NCBI GenBank assembly: GCA_947450895.1
Contig: CANFWT010000010.1
Location: 1-53,119 of the forward strand
Reading direction: 5' to 3'
DNA length: 53,119 bases
From: Comamonadaceae bacterium
Lineage (GTDB): Bacteria > Pseudomonadota > Gammaproteobacteria > Burkholderiales > Burkholderiaceae_C
Shown here: positions 36,927-44,629 of the stretch, piece by piece
How the letters are laid out: the number at the start of each line of letters is the position of its first letter
How positions within the stretch are numbered: position 1 is the first letter of the stretch
Notes under the pieces: model-generated
What the model was told of the DNA's origin: nothing
Databases searched by the model: none
The model's input: the letters and a program-made list of their open reading frames with translations, nothing else
Program-made: the position numbers and the translations under genes

Positions 36927-37141
36927 GGGGTAGTTTCCAAGGAGGTGTCGGTGGCATAGTCCTGCACTAGCAGGCTAGCGCATCATAAAGTCTTGTTGTC
37001 TCGCATGTCGCGAGCACCAAAAAGCGCCATCGCCTTGTCCAAGGCATACCAGTCCTGCGCCAATGGCCGCATTCTGAAAAATTGTCAGAGGGATATACTT
37101 TTGCGCTGGCAACCAACAACCCGGATTTTTCCCCCATCGCA

Positions 37142-37423
37142 ATGATAGAAAAATCGCTCCCGCGCCTTGCGCTGTTCGCCATCGCGACGTTTGCCGCAGC
37201 TGCCGCATTCCCAGCAGACACCAAACTGCCAGACCGACCCACCAAACTCATCAACGTGTCCTGCGATATCAGTGAGCAAGAGCTCTCTCCCAAAGGTCAA
37301 GCCGTGTGCCGTTACGTCTGCAGAGACGCTGACAAAACCAAGGTGGCGCTGGTATTTAGCAGCTCGGGCAGCAGCCAATGCCGCAGCCCAATCGAGCGCA
37401 CCATCAAAGTGGTCATTAAATAG
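37142..37423 (+). CDS. Small secreted cysteine-containing protein, hypothetical
   Basis: No family recognised. From ATG 37142 the 93-aa product has a good signal peptide (IEKSLPRLALFAIATFAAAAAFPA, cleavage near residue 24) and a mature part of about 70 residues with four cysteines (SCDIS, VCRYVC, QCRSP), compatible with two disulfides in the periplasm. An in-frame extension to 37082 would hide the signal peptide and is not chosen. It lies alone before the tRNA-Leu unit, opposite the other small exported protein. No enzymatic motif is visible. Confidence 0.6.
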   Translation: MIEKSLPRLALFAIATFAAAAAFPADTKLPDRPTKLINVSCDISEQELSPKGQAVCRYVCRDADKTKVALVFSSSGSSQCRSPIERTIKVVIK

Positions 37424-37608
37424 CTACACCACGGGTATTTCTCACGCCGTGAACCATCGGACTCTTGCGCCTGCGGACGTGGCTTTCTGTGAGGAGAGGC
37501 CCCATGACTTGCCCCTCCAAACACAATGTTCCAAAGGCTCGGCGAGGTCGCGTAAGCGCGTAGCGACGCACAAAGCCAGCTTCGCCCTTCTAAATCTCGG
37601 CCGCGCTG

Positions 37609-37617
37609 TGCCATAAT
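37609..37617 (+). promoter_or_regulatory. Extended -10 promoter of tRNA-Leu
   Basis: TGCCATAAT (TGn extension plus CATAAT at 37612-37617) lies 18 nt before the tRNA 5' end, leaving room for a short leader. No convincing -35 hexamer is present. The same extended -10 style is seen before tRNA-Ser. Confidence 0.55.
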
Positions 37618-37635
37618 GCGCTTCCACCGAATACT

Positions 37636-37720
37636 GCCCGGGTGGTGAAATTGGTAGACTCAGGGGACTCAAAATCCCCCGCCGCAAGGCGTGCCGGTTC
37701 GAGTCCGGCCCCGGGCACCA
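37636..37720 (+). tRNA. tRNA-Leu (anticodon CAA)
   Basis: An 85-nt class II tRNA with encoded CCA (37718-37720). The acceptor stem GCCCGGG pairs with CCCGGGC. The anticodon stem GGGGA/TCCCC flanks loop CTCAAAA, giving anticodon CAA (reads UUG). The T arm is CCGGTTCGAGTCCGG. It has its own promoter and terminator, so it is a single-gene unit. Confidence 0.97.
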
Positions 37721-37725
37721 CTGAC

Positions 37726-37762
37726 AAAGCCGCATTGTTTCATGACAATGCGGCTTTTTCTT
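37726..37762 (+). terminator. Rho-independent terminator of tRNA-Leu
   Basis: A perfect 13-bp stem (37726-37738 with 37745-37757) and 6-nt loop are followed by TTTC-TTT. It begins 5 nt after the tRNA CCA end. Confidence 0.9.
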
Positions 37763-37865
37763 TGTCCTCCAAGGCACGCCGGGCCCGCACCCGCCCACGG
37801 CCTAGCGAATACGCCGTCTCAAGCACCTAAACTCGGTTCACCCCTCACACAAGTTATTGCACTTT

Positions 37866-38381
37866 ATGAACACTGCTTCGCACCCTCACCCCGTGCCGCC
37901 CGTTGGCAAAACCCCTGCGTTTGAATGGTCTGAGCACCTTCTCACCGGCGACAGCCGCATGGACCATACCCATGAAGAGTTCGCAACCCAGCTCAACGCC
38001 TTACTGGCCACCCCCGCCGCCCAACAGTTGCCGCTGTACCAAGCCTTTTTAGACCACACTGTGGCGCACTTTGCGCAAGAGGACCGTTGGATGCTGGCCA
38101 CCGGTTTTGCCGCAAGCAACTGCCACACTGACCAGCACGCCATGGTGCTCGAAACCATGCAAGCGGTGGTGTCCCATTACGAAAAGGGGGAAACTGACAT
38201 CATTAACCGCATGGGTGAAGCGCTGGCCGAATGGTTTGCCCAGCACGCGGTCAGCATGGACGCCGGGCTGGCGCAACACCTGCAATCGATCGGGTTTGAC
38301 AGCGCCACCGAGACCATGGCCGAGGCCCAGGCCACTCGCAATGCCACGGTCTCCAGCTGCGCCAACTCTAGCCAGAGCTAG
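37866..38381 (+). CDS. Bacteriohemerythrin
   Basis: Di-iron oxygen-binding protein of 171 aa. All seven expected iron ligands can be placed: H36, H68, E72, H87, H91, H127 and D132 (MDHTHEEF, HFAQED, CHTDQH, QHAVSMD). There is no signal peptide or attached signalling domain, so it should be a soluble cytoplasmic single-domain protein that stores, delivers or senses O2. The ATG at 37866 is preferred over a TTG at 37857. The N-terminal 17 residues are Pro/His-rich. It stands alone, 115 nt before the alpha-hydroxy-acid oxidase gene. Confidence 0.88.
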   Translation: MNTASHPHPVPPVGKTPAFEWSEHLLTGDSRMDHTHEEFATQLNALLATPAAQQLPLYQAFLDHTVAHFAQEDRWMLATGFAASNCHTDQHAMVLETMQAVVSHYEKGETDIINRMGEALAEWFAQHAVSMDAGLAQHLQSIGFDSATETMAEAQATRNATVSSCANSSQS

Positions 38382-38496
38382 TTGGAGACCGTCGCATTTC
38401 TGAAGAAATTTCAGCCCTTGCGCTGCTGCTTTCACGCCGCTGGGGCGGTCACGCACGCTACCATCCGGCCACCTTTAGCCTCAAGAAAGACACCCC

Positions 38497-39648
38497 ATGG
38501 CTGTGATTACCAATATTGAAGACCTGCGCGTGCTGGCCGAAAAGCGCGTGCCGCGCATGTTTTACGACTACGCCGACTCCGGCAGCTGGACCGAAGGCAC
38601 CTACCGCGCCAACGAAGCCGATTTTCAGAAAATCAAGCTGCGCCAGCGCGTAGCGGTGAACATGGAAAACCGCAGCACCGCCACCCAGATGGTCGGCATC
38701 AAAACCAAAATGCCGGTGGCGATTGCCCCGGTTGGCCTGACCGGAATGCAGTGCGCTGACGGCGAAATCAAAGCGGCGAAGGCGGCAGAGAAGTTTGGCA
38801 TTCCCTTCATCCTCTCAACCATGAGCATTTGCTCTATTGAGGACGTAGCCGCTAACACCACAGCGCCGTTCTGGTTTCAGCTCTACATGATGCGTGACCG
38901 CCAGGCCATGGTCAACATGATTGAGCGGGTGCGCAAAGCGGGCTGCAACGCGCTGGTGTTAACGCTGGATTTGCAGGTAATCGGCCAGCGCCATAAAGAC
39001 CTGAAAAACGGCCTGACCGCGCCACCCAGCCCTACGATTGCCAACATCCTCAACCTGATGACCAAGCCGCGCTGGTGTTTGGGCATGGCCGGTACGCGGC
39101 GCCACACCTTTGGCAACCTGGTGGGCCACGTCAAGGGCGTGAGCAATATGCGCTCCCTGGCGTCTTGGACGAATGAGCAGTTTGACCCCCGCTTGTCCTG
39201 GGCCGACGTGGCCTGGGTCAAGGAGCAATGGGGTGGCAAGCTCATCCTCAAAGGCATTCAGGACGTGGAAGACGCCAAACTGGCGGTGCAAAGTGGCGCC
39301 GACGCCATAGTGGTAAGCAACCACGGCGGGCGCCAGTTGGACGGCGCGCAGTCCAGCATCGAGGCGCTGCCAGCCATCGTGGAGGCCGTGGGCTCTCAAA
39401 TCGAAGTGTGGATGGACGGCGGCATTCGCTCGGGCCAGGACGTGCTCAAAGCCTGGGCGCTGGGCGCGCGTGGCACCTTGATTGGCCGCGCCATGGTCTA
39501 CGGCCTGGGCGCCATGGGCGAGGCCGGGGTAACGCGTGCGCTGGAAATCATCCACAAAGAGCTGGACATCACCATGGCCTTTTGCGGCCACACCGACATC
39601 CAGACCGTGGGCAAGGGCATCTTGCTGCCCGGCACCTTTCCGGTCTAG
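38497..39648 (+). CDS. FMN-dependent alpha-hydroxy-acid oxidase/dehydrogenase (LldD family)
   Basis: Flavoenzyme expected to oxidise an L-2-hydroxy acid, L-lactate being the most likely substrate. The 383-aa TIM-barrel protein contains PVAIAPVGLTGMQ (FMN phosphate region), FQLYMMRDR, LTLDLQVIGQRHKDLKNG, the catalytic histidine H276 with adjacent R279 in VSNHGGRQLDGA, and MDGGIRSGQDVLKAWALGA. The segment LDLQVIGQR replaces the more usual VDTPVxGxR of lactate dehydrogenases, so substrate specificity is left open. dinB follows 23 nt downstream. Confidence 0.9.
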   Translation: MAVITNIEDLRVLAEKRVPRMFYDYADSGSWTEGTYRANEADFQKIKLRQRVAVNMENRSTATQMVGIKTKMPVAIAPVGLTGMQCADGEIKAAKAAEKFGIPFILSTMSICSIEDVAANTTAPFWFQLYMMRDRQAMVNMIERVRKAGCNALVLTLDLQVIGQRHKDLKNGLTAPPSPTIANILNLMTKPRWCLGMAGTRRHTFGNLVGHVKGVSNMRSLASWTNEQFDPRLSWADVAWVKEQWGGKLILKGIQDVEDAKLAVQSGADAIVVSNHGGRQLDGAQSSIEALPAIVEAVGSQIEVWMDGGIRSGQDVLKAWALGARGTLIGRAMVYGLGAMGEAGVTRALEIIHKELDITMAFCGHTDIQTVGKGILLPGTFPV

Positions 39649-39671
39649 CCACCGGCCTTTGGGCGACCCGC

Positions 39672-40919
39672 GTGAGTGCGCTGCCAATTCGCCGCAATGC
39701 GCACCTGGACATGGACGCGTTTTATGCGTCGGTGGAGCTGCTGCGCTACCCCCAGCTCAAGGGCTTGCCGGTGGTGATTGGCGGCGGGCGCCGACGCGAA
39801 GACGATTTGCTGGGGCGTCTGGCAGCTGCCTATCCAGACAAGGAATGGACGCAAGACGACCTGGGCGCCATACCGCTGGACTTTTTTCCGCGCCTCTCGG
39901 GCTACACCGGGCGCGGCGTCATCACCACCGCCACCTATGCCGCGCGCCAGTTTGGCGTGGGCTCGGCCATGGGGCTGATGAAGGCGGCCAAGCTGTGCCC
40001 GCAGGCCATTTTGCTGCCGGTGGACTTTGCGCAGTACCGCCACTATTCGCAGCGCTTCAAAGCCCTGATTGCCGAGGTGGCGCCGGTCATAGAAAACCGG
40101 GGCGTGGACGAGGTGTACATCGACTTCACCGACGTGCCCGGCGGCCAGCGCGAGGGCGGGCGGGTGCTGGCGCGGCTGATCCAAAAAGCGATTTTTGACG
40201 ACACGGGCCTCACCTGCTCAGTAGGCGTGGCGCCCAACAAGCTGCTGGCCAAGATGGCCAGCGAGTTCAACAAGCCCAATGGCATTTCCATCGTCTTGGA
40301 AGACGATTTGCAAGGCCTGATCTGGCCGCTGGCCTGCCGCAAGATCAACGGCATTGGCCCCAAATCCGACGAAAAACTGCAAAGCCACGGCATCCACACC
40401 ATAGGCCAGCTCGCAGAGCGCAGCCCCGATTGGCTGATAGCCACGTTTGGAAACAAGACCGGCGCCTGGCTGCACAACGCGGCCTGGGGCCGCGACGAAC
40501 GCCCGGTGGTGACCAGCAGCGAGCCGGTGAGCATGAGCCGCGAAACCACCTTTGAGCGTGACCTGCACGCGGTGCGCGACCGCGCGGAGTTGGGCGCCCT
40601 GTTCACCCAACTGTGCGAACAAGTGGCTGCCGACCTGCAGCGCAAAGGCTACGTGGGCAAAACCATAGGCATCAAGCTGCGCTTTGACGACTTTTCCATC
40701 CTCACCCGCGACCACACCCTGCCCTACTACACCGCAGACGCCGCAGCCATTCGCGCCGCAGCGGGCCAATGCCTCAAGCGCGCGCCGCTGGCCAAACGCC
40801 TGCGTCTCTTGGGTGTCAGGGTCGGCTCGCTGCTGGGCGCGCAAGACGCTAAGCTACTTTCAAACACCAAGGAGACCCTGCCCCATGACCCCAATGCACT
40901 GCTTTTCCCTGACGATTGA
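39672..40919 (+). CDS. dinB: DNA polymerase IV (Y-family)
   Basis: Error-prone translesion polymerase, 415 aa from GTG 39672. Catalytic acidic residues: D13 and D15 in HLDMDAFYASVE, and D146/E147 in GVDEVYIDFTD. Thumb HhH motifs (KINGIGPKSDEKL) and the little-finger domain complete the family. Relative to E. coli DinB there is an insertion of about 35 residues (roughly 40-78, between IGG and RGVITTATY) in the finger region; beta-proteobacterial DinBs often have an insertion here. The open frame extends far upstream, antiparallel to nothing and overlapping the previous gene; this is not a fusion. The 3' end overlaps the next gene by 35 nt. Confidence 0.93.
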   Translation: MSALPIRRNAHLDMDAFYASVELLRYPQLKGLPVVIGGGRRREDDLLGRLAAAYPDKEWTQDDLGAIPLDFFPRLSGYTGRGVITTATYAARQFGVGSAMGLMKAAKLCPQAILLPVDFAQYRHYSQRFKALIAEVAPVIENRGVDEVYIDFTDVPGGQREGGRVLARLIQKAIFDDTGLTCSVGVAPNKLLAKMASEFNKPNGISIVLEDDLQGLIWPLACRKINGIGPKSDEKLQSHGIHTIGQLAERSPDWLIATFGNKTGAWLHNAAWGRDERPVVTSSEPVSMSRETTFERDLHAVRDRAELGALFTQLCEQVAADLQRKGYVGKTIGIKLRFDDFSILTRDHTLPYYTADAAAIRAAAGQCLKRAPLAKRLRLLGVRVGSLLGAQDAKLLSNTKETLPHDPNALLFPDD

Positions 40920-41727
40920 AAACCACATCGCCCATTTGGTGCTCAAACGGCCCGACGCCCTAAACACCATGGGCCCGGTGTTCTGGCGCGAACTCGACAC
41001 GGTGCTGACTGATCTGCACCTCGGCAATACGGCGCGCGCGCTGGTGATCAGCAGCACTGGCAAGCACTTCAGCGCGGGCATGGCACTGGACACTTTTGCG
41101 GGCGCCATTCAAATGAACGACCAGAGCCCTGAGGGGCGTGCCGCCATGTTTGACTCGCTCTCAGACATGCAGGCCACCTTCACCAAACTGGAAAAACTGC
41201 GCATCCCGGTGATTGCAGCCCTTCAAGGCGGCTGCATAGGCGGCGCGGTGGACATGGTGACCGCCTGCTGCCTGCGTTATGCCAGCGCCGACGCGTTTTT
41301 CTGCATCCAGGAGATCAACATCGGCATGGTGGCCGACGTGGGCACGCTGCAACGCCTGCCCAAGCTGATTCCTCTGGCGGTGGTCAAAGAGCTGGCTTAC
41401 ACCGGCAGACGCCTGCATGCCGACCAGGCGCTGCAATACGGCCTGGTCAACGCCGTGCTGCCCACGGCAGACGCCGCGTTAGACGCCGCCATGCAGTGCG
41501 CGCGCGAGATTGCGGCCAAACCGCCCATCGCCATCTGGGGCACCAAACAGGCCATTCACTACGCGCGCGACCACACGGTGGACGAGTCCTTGGCGCAAAT
41601 GGGCTGGTTGCAAGCCGCGATCTGGAGCAACCGCCATGTGGGCGAGGCCGTCACCGCCATGAAGCACAAGCGCGCGGGTGACTTTCCGGCGCTGGCGGCG
41701 CTCACGCCGTTCAAGGATTTAGGCTGA
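40885..41727 (+). CDS. Crotonase-family protein, delta3,5-delta2,4-dienoyl-CoA isomerase-like
   Basis: Probably isomerises dienoyl-CoA intermediates in beta-oxidation of unsaturated acids. The 280-aa protein has oxyanion-hole segments FSAGMALDTF and LQGGCIGGAVDM. Three acidic residues used by the dienoyl-CoA isomerase ECH1 are in place: D123 (GGAVDM), E143 and D151 (QEINIGMVADVGTLQRLPK), which sets it apart from ordinary enoyl-CoA hydratases. An AAGGAG precedes ATG 40885, and the start lies inside the 3' end of dinB in another frame. Convergent with the phosphodiesterase-like gene, 41 nt apart. Confidence 0.88.
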   Translation: MTPMHCFSLTIENHIAHLVLKRPDALNTMGPVFWRELDTVLTDLHLGNTARALVISSTGKHFSAGMALDTFAGAIQMNDQSPEGRAAMFDSLSDMQATFTKLEKLRIPVIAALQGGCIGGAVDMVTACCLRYASADAFFCIQEINIGMVADVGTLQRLPKLIPLAVVKELAYTGRRLHADQALQYGLVNAVLPTADAALDAAMQCAREIAAKPPIAIWGTKQAIHYARDHTVDESLAQMGWLQAAIWSNRHVGEAVTAMKHKRAGDFPALAALTPFKDLG

Positions 41728-41768
41728 TCGCCAGAAGGCGCTAGTCGGGCCGCACACGCCATGCGGCT

Positions 41769-42641
41769 TCATGGGCTTCCGGCTGGCCCCTGTGATGGGG
41801 CCAGCTGCAGCTGAACTTTGTCGGGCGCGCCCAGCACGTGTGATGAATAGCTGCTAAACGCAATGGACTGCAAAAAGTGGACACGTCCTTGCGCTGTAGC
41901 GACATGGCGGTGCGCAGGAAAAGCAATTCGCTCCCACTCCTGTGCAAGCGCTTGACCTAGCGGTGGGCCATACCGGGGATCTGCGCTGGCCATGACATCG
42001 GACTCGTTGAGCAATACCGCAGCCCAATCGCTGCACCAGCTAAATGCCAGCCCGTTCACCCGCCGATGGTTTTCCTTGGCCATAGAAAAGTCCGTGCGCA
42101 AGATGCCTTCCTCGATGCGCTGTTGCCACACGGCGGGGACGGCGTGGCGTTGGAGAAATGGTTGCAATGCCGCAAAGGAGCGGCTCTCGAGTTCCTGAAG
42201 ATGGCTGTTCACCTTGCCAGGATGCTGAAAATCGTGGGCCACAGACATCAGCAACATGGCCGCATGCCACTCGCGATGCTGCAAATTCCAGCGTTCACTC
42301 TCAATGGCCAACTGCAAGGTCATGGCCGTCAAGGCGTCGGAAAAATGCAAGCGATTGTGGTAGGCGGGTTCGTCCGATCCAGGGCTGCGCCCCCCCTCGC
42401 GCTCTGTATGCAATGCCACATCGTGCGCAGCGGCTAGCATGGCGACACAGGGTTGGGGCATGGCATCCGCCTTCAGCTTCAGAAAATTGGCACATGCCGT
42501 CAGCACATACGGCAAACCGACCCAATCGCCACTCCAAGATTGGCGAAGAAATGCCAGCGAGGACTGTAGACAATGCGCCCAATTTTTTCCTTGCAACTGC
42601 AGGTAGCCCGTGCCCGCGCTAGCCACCTGACAGTCCCCCAT
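41769..42641 (-). CDS. HD-domain protein resembling class I cyclic nucleotide phosphodiesterases
   Basis: Likely hydrolyses a cyclic nucleotide or related phosphodiester. The 290-aa protein carries the class I (animal-type) PDE signatures in order: YHNRLHFSD (general-acid His H95, metal His H99), HDFQHPG (H136, D137, H140), ILRTDFS (about 180-186, where PDEs have ILATDMS), and a later metal-ligand Asp in ESDVMAS (D215). The helix where PDEs have SQVGFID reads GRVHFLQ, so the invariant purine-clamping Gln aligns with R253. No signal peptide or membrane helix. ATG 42641 overlaps the end of the cyclic-nucleotide-binding gene by 23 nt, so the two are translated together. Such PDEs are uncommon in bacteria; the assignment rests on motifs only. 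Confidence 0.72.
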   Translation of the reverse strand: MGDCQVASAGTGYLQLQGKNWAHCLQSSLAFLRQSWSGDWVGLPYVLTACANFLKLKADAMPQPCVAMLAAAHDVALHTEREGGRSPGSDEPAYHNRLHFSDALTAMTLQLAIESERWNLQHREWHAAMLLMSVAHDFQHPGKVNSHLQELESRSFAALQPFLQRHAVPAVWQQRIEEGILRTDFSMAKENHRRVNGLAFSWCSDWAAVLLNESDVMASADPRYGPPLGQALAQEWERIAFPAHRHVATAQGRVHFLQSIAFSSYSSHVLGAPDKVQLQLAPSQGPAGSP

Positions 42642-43488
42642 CCTGGCGCAGGGTGTTGTGCATGCTTTGCTGCAAAAGCAGCGCCTCCACAATATTGACC
42701 AACAGGGGCGAATAGGTAGCCAGCAAATCTGACGCTGCCTGCGTGCCCATCAAGGTGCATTGAACAGGGCCCCTGGCACGTGCACTGGCTCCACGTATCC
42801 CGGCGTGCAGGATAGCGGCCTCGCCAAAGGTCTGTCCCGGGGAAAGCTGTGCGATCACCGCGCCTTGCCCGTCGGTGATTTCTACGCTGCCGCTCTGGAT
42901 GAAGTACAGATCATTGGCCAACTCCCCTATCCGGAAAATCTGCTCGCCGTCCTGGTAAATCTGGGTTTGAAATGCGCCTTGGTCGGCGGTCTGCGCCATC
43001 GCCGGGCTCCCGTGGGGGTGCCTGTGCCCCAGGATGCGTTGGATGATGGTCTGCAAGACGGCACGGACCTCCTGCGGAAGTTTGGCGACGATGGCGTCAA
43101 TGCGGTGCAATGGGATCACGCGCGCTTGCACCGCCGTGGCCGTCATCACGCTGTATTTGCTGGGCAGGTTGAACACCCCCTGCGCCAGGCCGAGCACCGA
43201 CCCAGGCCCGAGTCGGTAGATGTCTTGGCCTTGCATAGCCACCAAGGTGCCACTGACAACGAAATAGGCTTGTTCAACGGTCTCGTCGGCCGAAATGACT
43301 TTGCGCTTGGGCTCAAAGGTAATGGAACTCAGCAAAGAGGAGGCCCACAAACTCAAATAGAGCCGCTCATCGCCGCTGAGCAAGCGCGACCTGAACAGAT
43401 CCGTCGCCTGCGTCGATCGGGGATCGACGATGCCAAAGTTCTTGATGCGGTCGCTGTCGACAGCGAAGCTAGCTCTGAGCTTGACCAC
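42619..43488 (-). CDS. Protein with two cyclic-nucleotide-binding domains and no output domain
   Basis: Probable cyclic-nucleotide sensor, 289 aa from GTG 43488, which has GGAAGG 7 nt upstream; a weaker TTG at 43626 would give 335 aa. Residues about 55-150 form a first CNB-like fold whose phosphate-binding cassette is lost (GPGSVLGLAQGVF, no FGE and no Arg). Residues about 172-275 form a second CNB domain with an intact cassette: FGEAAI (E223) and RGAS (R232, S235). No helix-turn-helix, kinase, cyclase or membrane segment is seen, unlike Crp/Fnr proteins. The tail is glycine-rich. It overlaps the PDE-like gene by 23 nt, implying one module. Confidence 0.78.
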   Translation of the reverse strand: MVKLRASFAVDSDRIKNFGIVDPRSTQATDLFRSRLLSGDERLYLSLWASSLLSSITFEPKRKVISADETVEQAYFVVSGTLVAMQGQDIYRLGPGSVLGLAQGVFNLPSKYSVMTATAVQARVIPLHRIDAIVAKLPQEVRAVLQTIIQRILGHRHPHGSPAMAQTADQGAFQTQIYQDGEQIFRIGELANDLYFIQSGSVEITDGQGAVIAQLSPGQTFGEAAILHAGIRGASARARGPVQCTLMGTQAASDLLATYSPLLVNIVEALLLQQSMHNTLRQDGGLSGG

Positions 43489-43622
43489 TCGCGGTCCTTC
43501 CAATACTGCGTGGCACGAGGGGGCAGGCCCGATGACGGGGGCTCCACAGGGGGGATTGAAGAAATATTTTAATGGGCTGCCCGCGCCTTGCGCCCGACGG
43601 CACACCCATGGTCTAAGCGCGG

Positions 43623-44606
43623 TCAAGCGCCGTACTGGCCCAGGTCCAAGGCGGTGTCGCTTACCGCTTCATCGGGCCAGTTGGAATACCAAATACCGTG
43701 GCTAGCGACGCCCGACAGCAAGGGCCTGCGCTCAAACCCCGGCACAGGTGGCAACAGGGGCTGCACCAGCACATCAAAGCGCGGCACCGAAAAATAGGGA
43801 AAAGACTGGCGTTGCAAAGCGCTTCGGTTGGTCACCCGATGGGGCGTGGAAACCAGTCGCCCGCCGGTGAGCAACTCCAGCATGTCACCCACGTTGAGCA
43901 CATAGTCCTGCTCCCCGCATTGGGCCTCGATCCACTGACCGTCTTGGGTTCGCACCTCCAAGCCTCCCACCGGGTCGTGGGCCAGCAGCGTCAAGAAGTT
44001 AAAGTCTTTGTGCGGGTGTATGCCCCACAGTTCGTCACGCGCCGGCGTGGGCGGGTAATTGAGGAGCGTCATATTGGTCAGGGGCTTGTCCATCATGGCC
44101 AGCACCCGCCTGGGGTCCAGTCCAAGCGCCTCGCACAGCGCGACCAAAACCGCGTCGTTCACCCGCGTCATCTCCATCCAATAGGCCTGCACCGCGCCCT
44201 GCACATCAAAGTCCACGGGGGGCCAGCGGTTAGGGCCGTAGAGTTTGGATGCGGCACACACGGGGTCGGACGCGCTCGCCTCCCAATGCAGTTTCCAGGC
44301 CTCGTACTGGTCGGCACGCGCGCTGCCCGCGTTGGGCGTGAAATAGCCCAGCGGCACGTAACCCCGGTAATTGTCTTTTTGCACCAACGTGTCGCAGTAC
44401 CGGGTGCGCGGGGCATCAAACACCGCCTTGACCGCTTGGCGCATACGCGCCAGAGTCTCGGGCGGCACGCCGGTGCCGCGCAGCACCGCAAACCCGGTGT
44501 CACGCAAAGCATGGTGCAAACCCTGTTGGCATTGGTGCAACGCAGGTTGGCCCGCGTCAGGCGCAAACAGACTGCTGATATCCACGGTGGCCAGGTGTGC
44601 GGTCAT
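43623..44606 (-). CDS. 2-oxoglutarate/Fe(II)-dependent dioxygenase, isopenicillin N synthase-like
   Basis: Soluble oxygenase of unknown substrate, 327 aa. The iron facial triad is H199-x-D201 (GIHPHKD) and H256 (STPHRV). R266 with S268 (RQS) is the 2-oxoglutarate or substrate carboxylate-binding pair typical of the isopenicillin N synthase/flavonol synthase group. The N-terminal DIOX_N-like region (DTGFAVLRGTGVPPETLARM) is present. It lies 23 nt after queF and 134 nt before the CNB gene on the same strand, so it could be cotranscribed with either. No biosynthetic cluster is nearby to suggest a product. Confidence 0.86.
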   Translation of the reverse strand: MTAHLATVDISSLFAPDAGQPALHQCQQGLHHALRDTGFAVLRGTGVPPETLARMRQAVKAVFDAPRTRYCDTLVQKDNYRGYVPLGYFTPNAGSARADQYEAWKLHWEASASDPVCAASKLYGPNRWPPVDFDVQGAVQAYWMEMTRVNDAVLVALCEALGLDPRRVLAMMDKPLTNMTLLNYPPTPARDELWGIHPHKDFNFLTLLAHDPVGGLEVRTQDGQWIEAQCGEQDYVLNVGDMLELLTGGRLVSTPHRVTNRSALQRQSFPYFSVPRFDVLVQPLLPPVPGFERRPLLSGVASHGIWYSNWPDEAVSDTALDLGQYGA

Positions 44607-44629
44607 GCGTATGCCATCATGGATGCGGG

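Noticed and set aside
39228..40919. Apparent 563-aa fusion of an N-terminal extension to DinB
   Set aside because: The extra 148 codons overlap the 3' end of the hydroxy-acid oxidase in another frame and are low-complexity; DinB starts at the GTG at 39672.
41728..41768. Terminator between the convergent crotonase and phosphodiesterase-like genes
   Set aside because: Only a 4-bp stem without a T run can be seen.
42619..43626. Crp/Fnr-type transcription factor
   Set aside because: Two CNB domains fill the protein; no C-terminal helix-turn-helix is present after the second domain.
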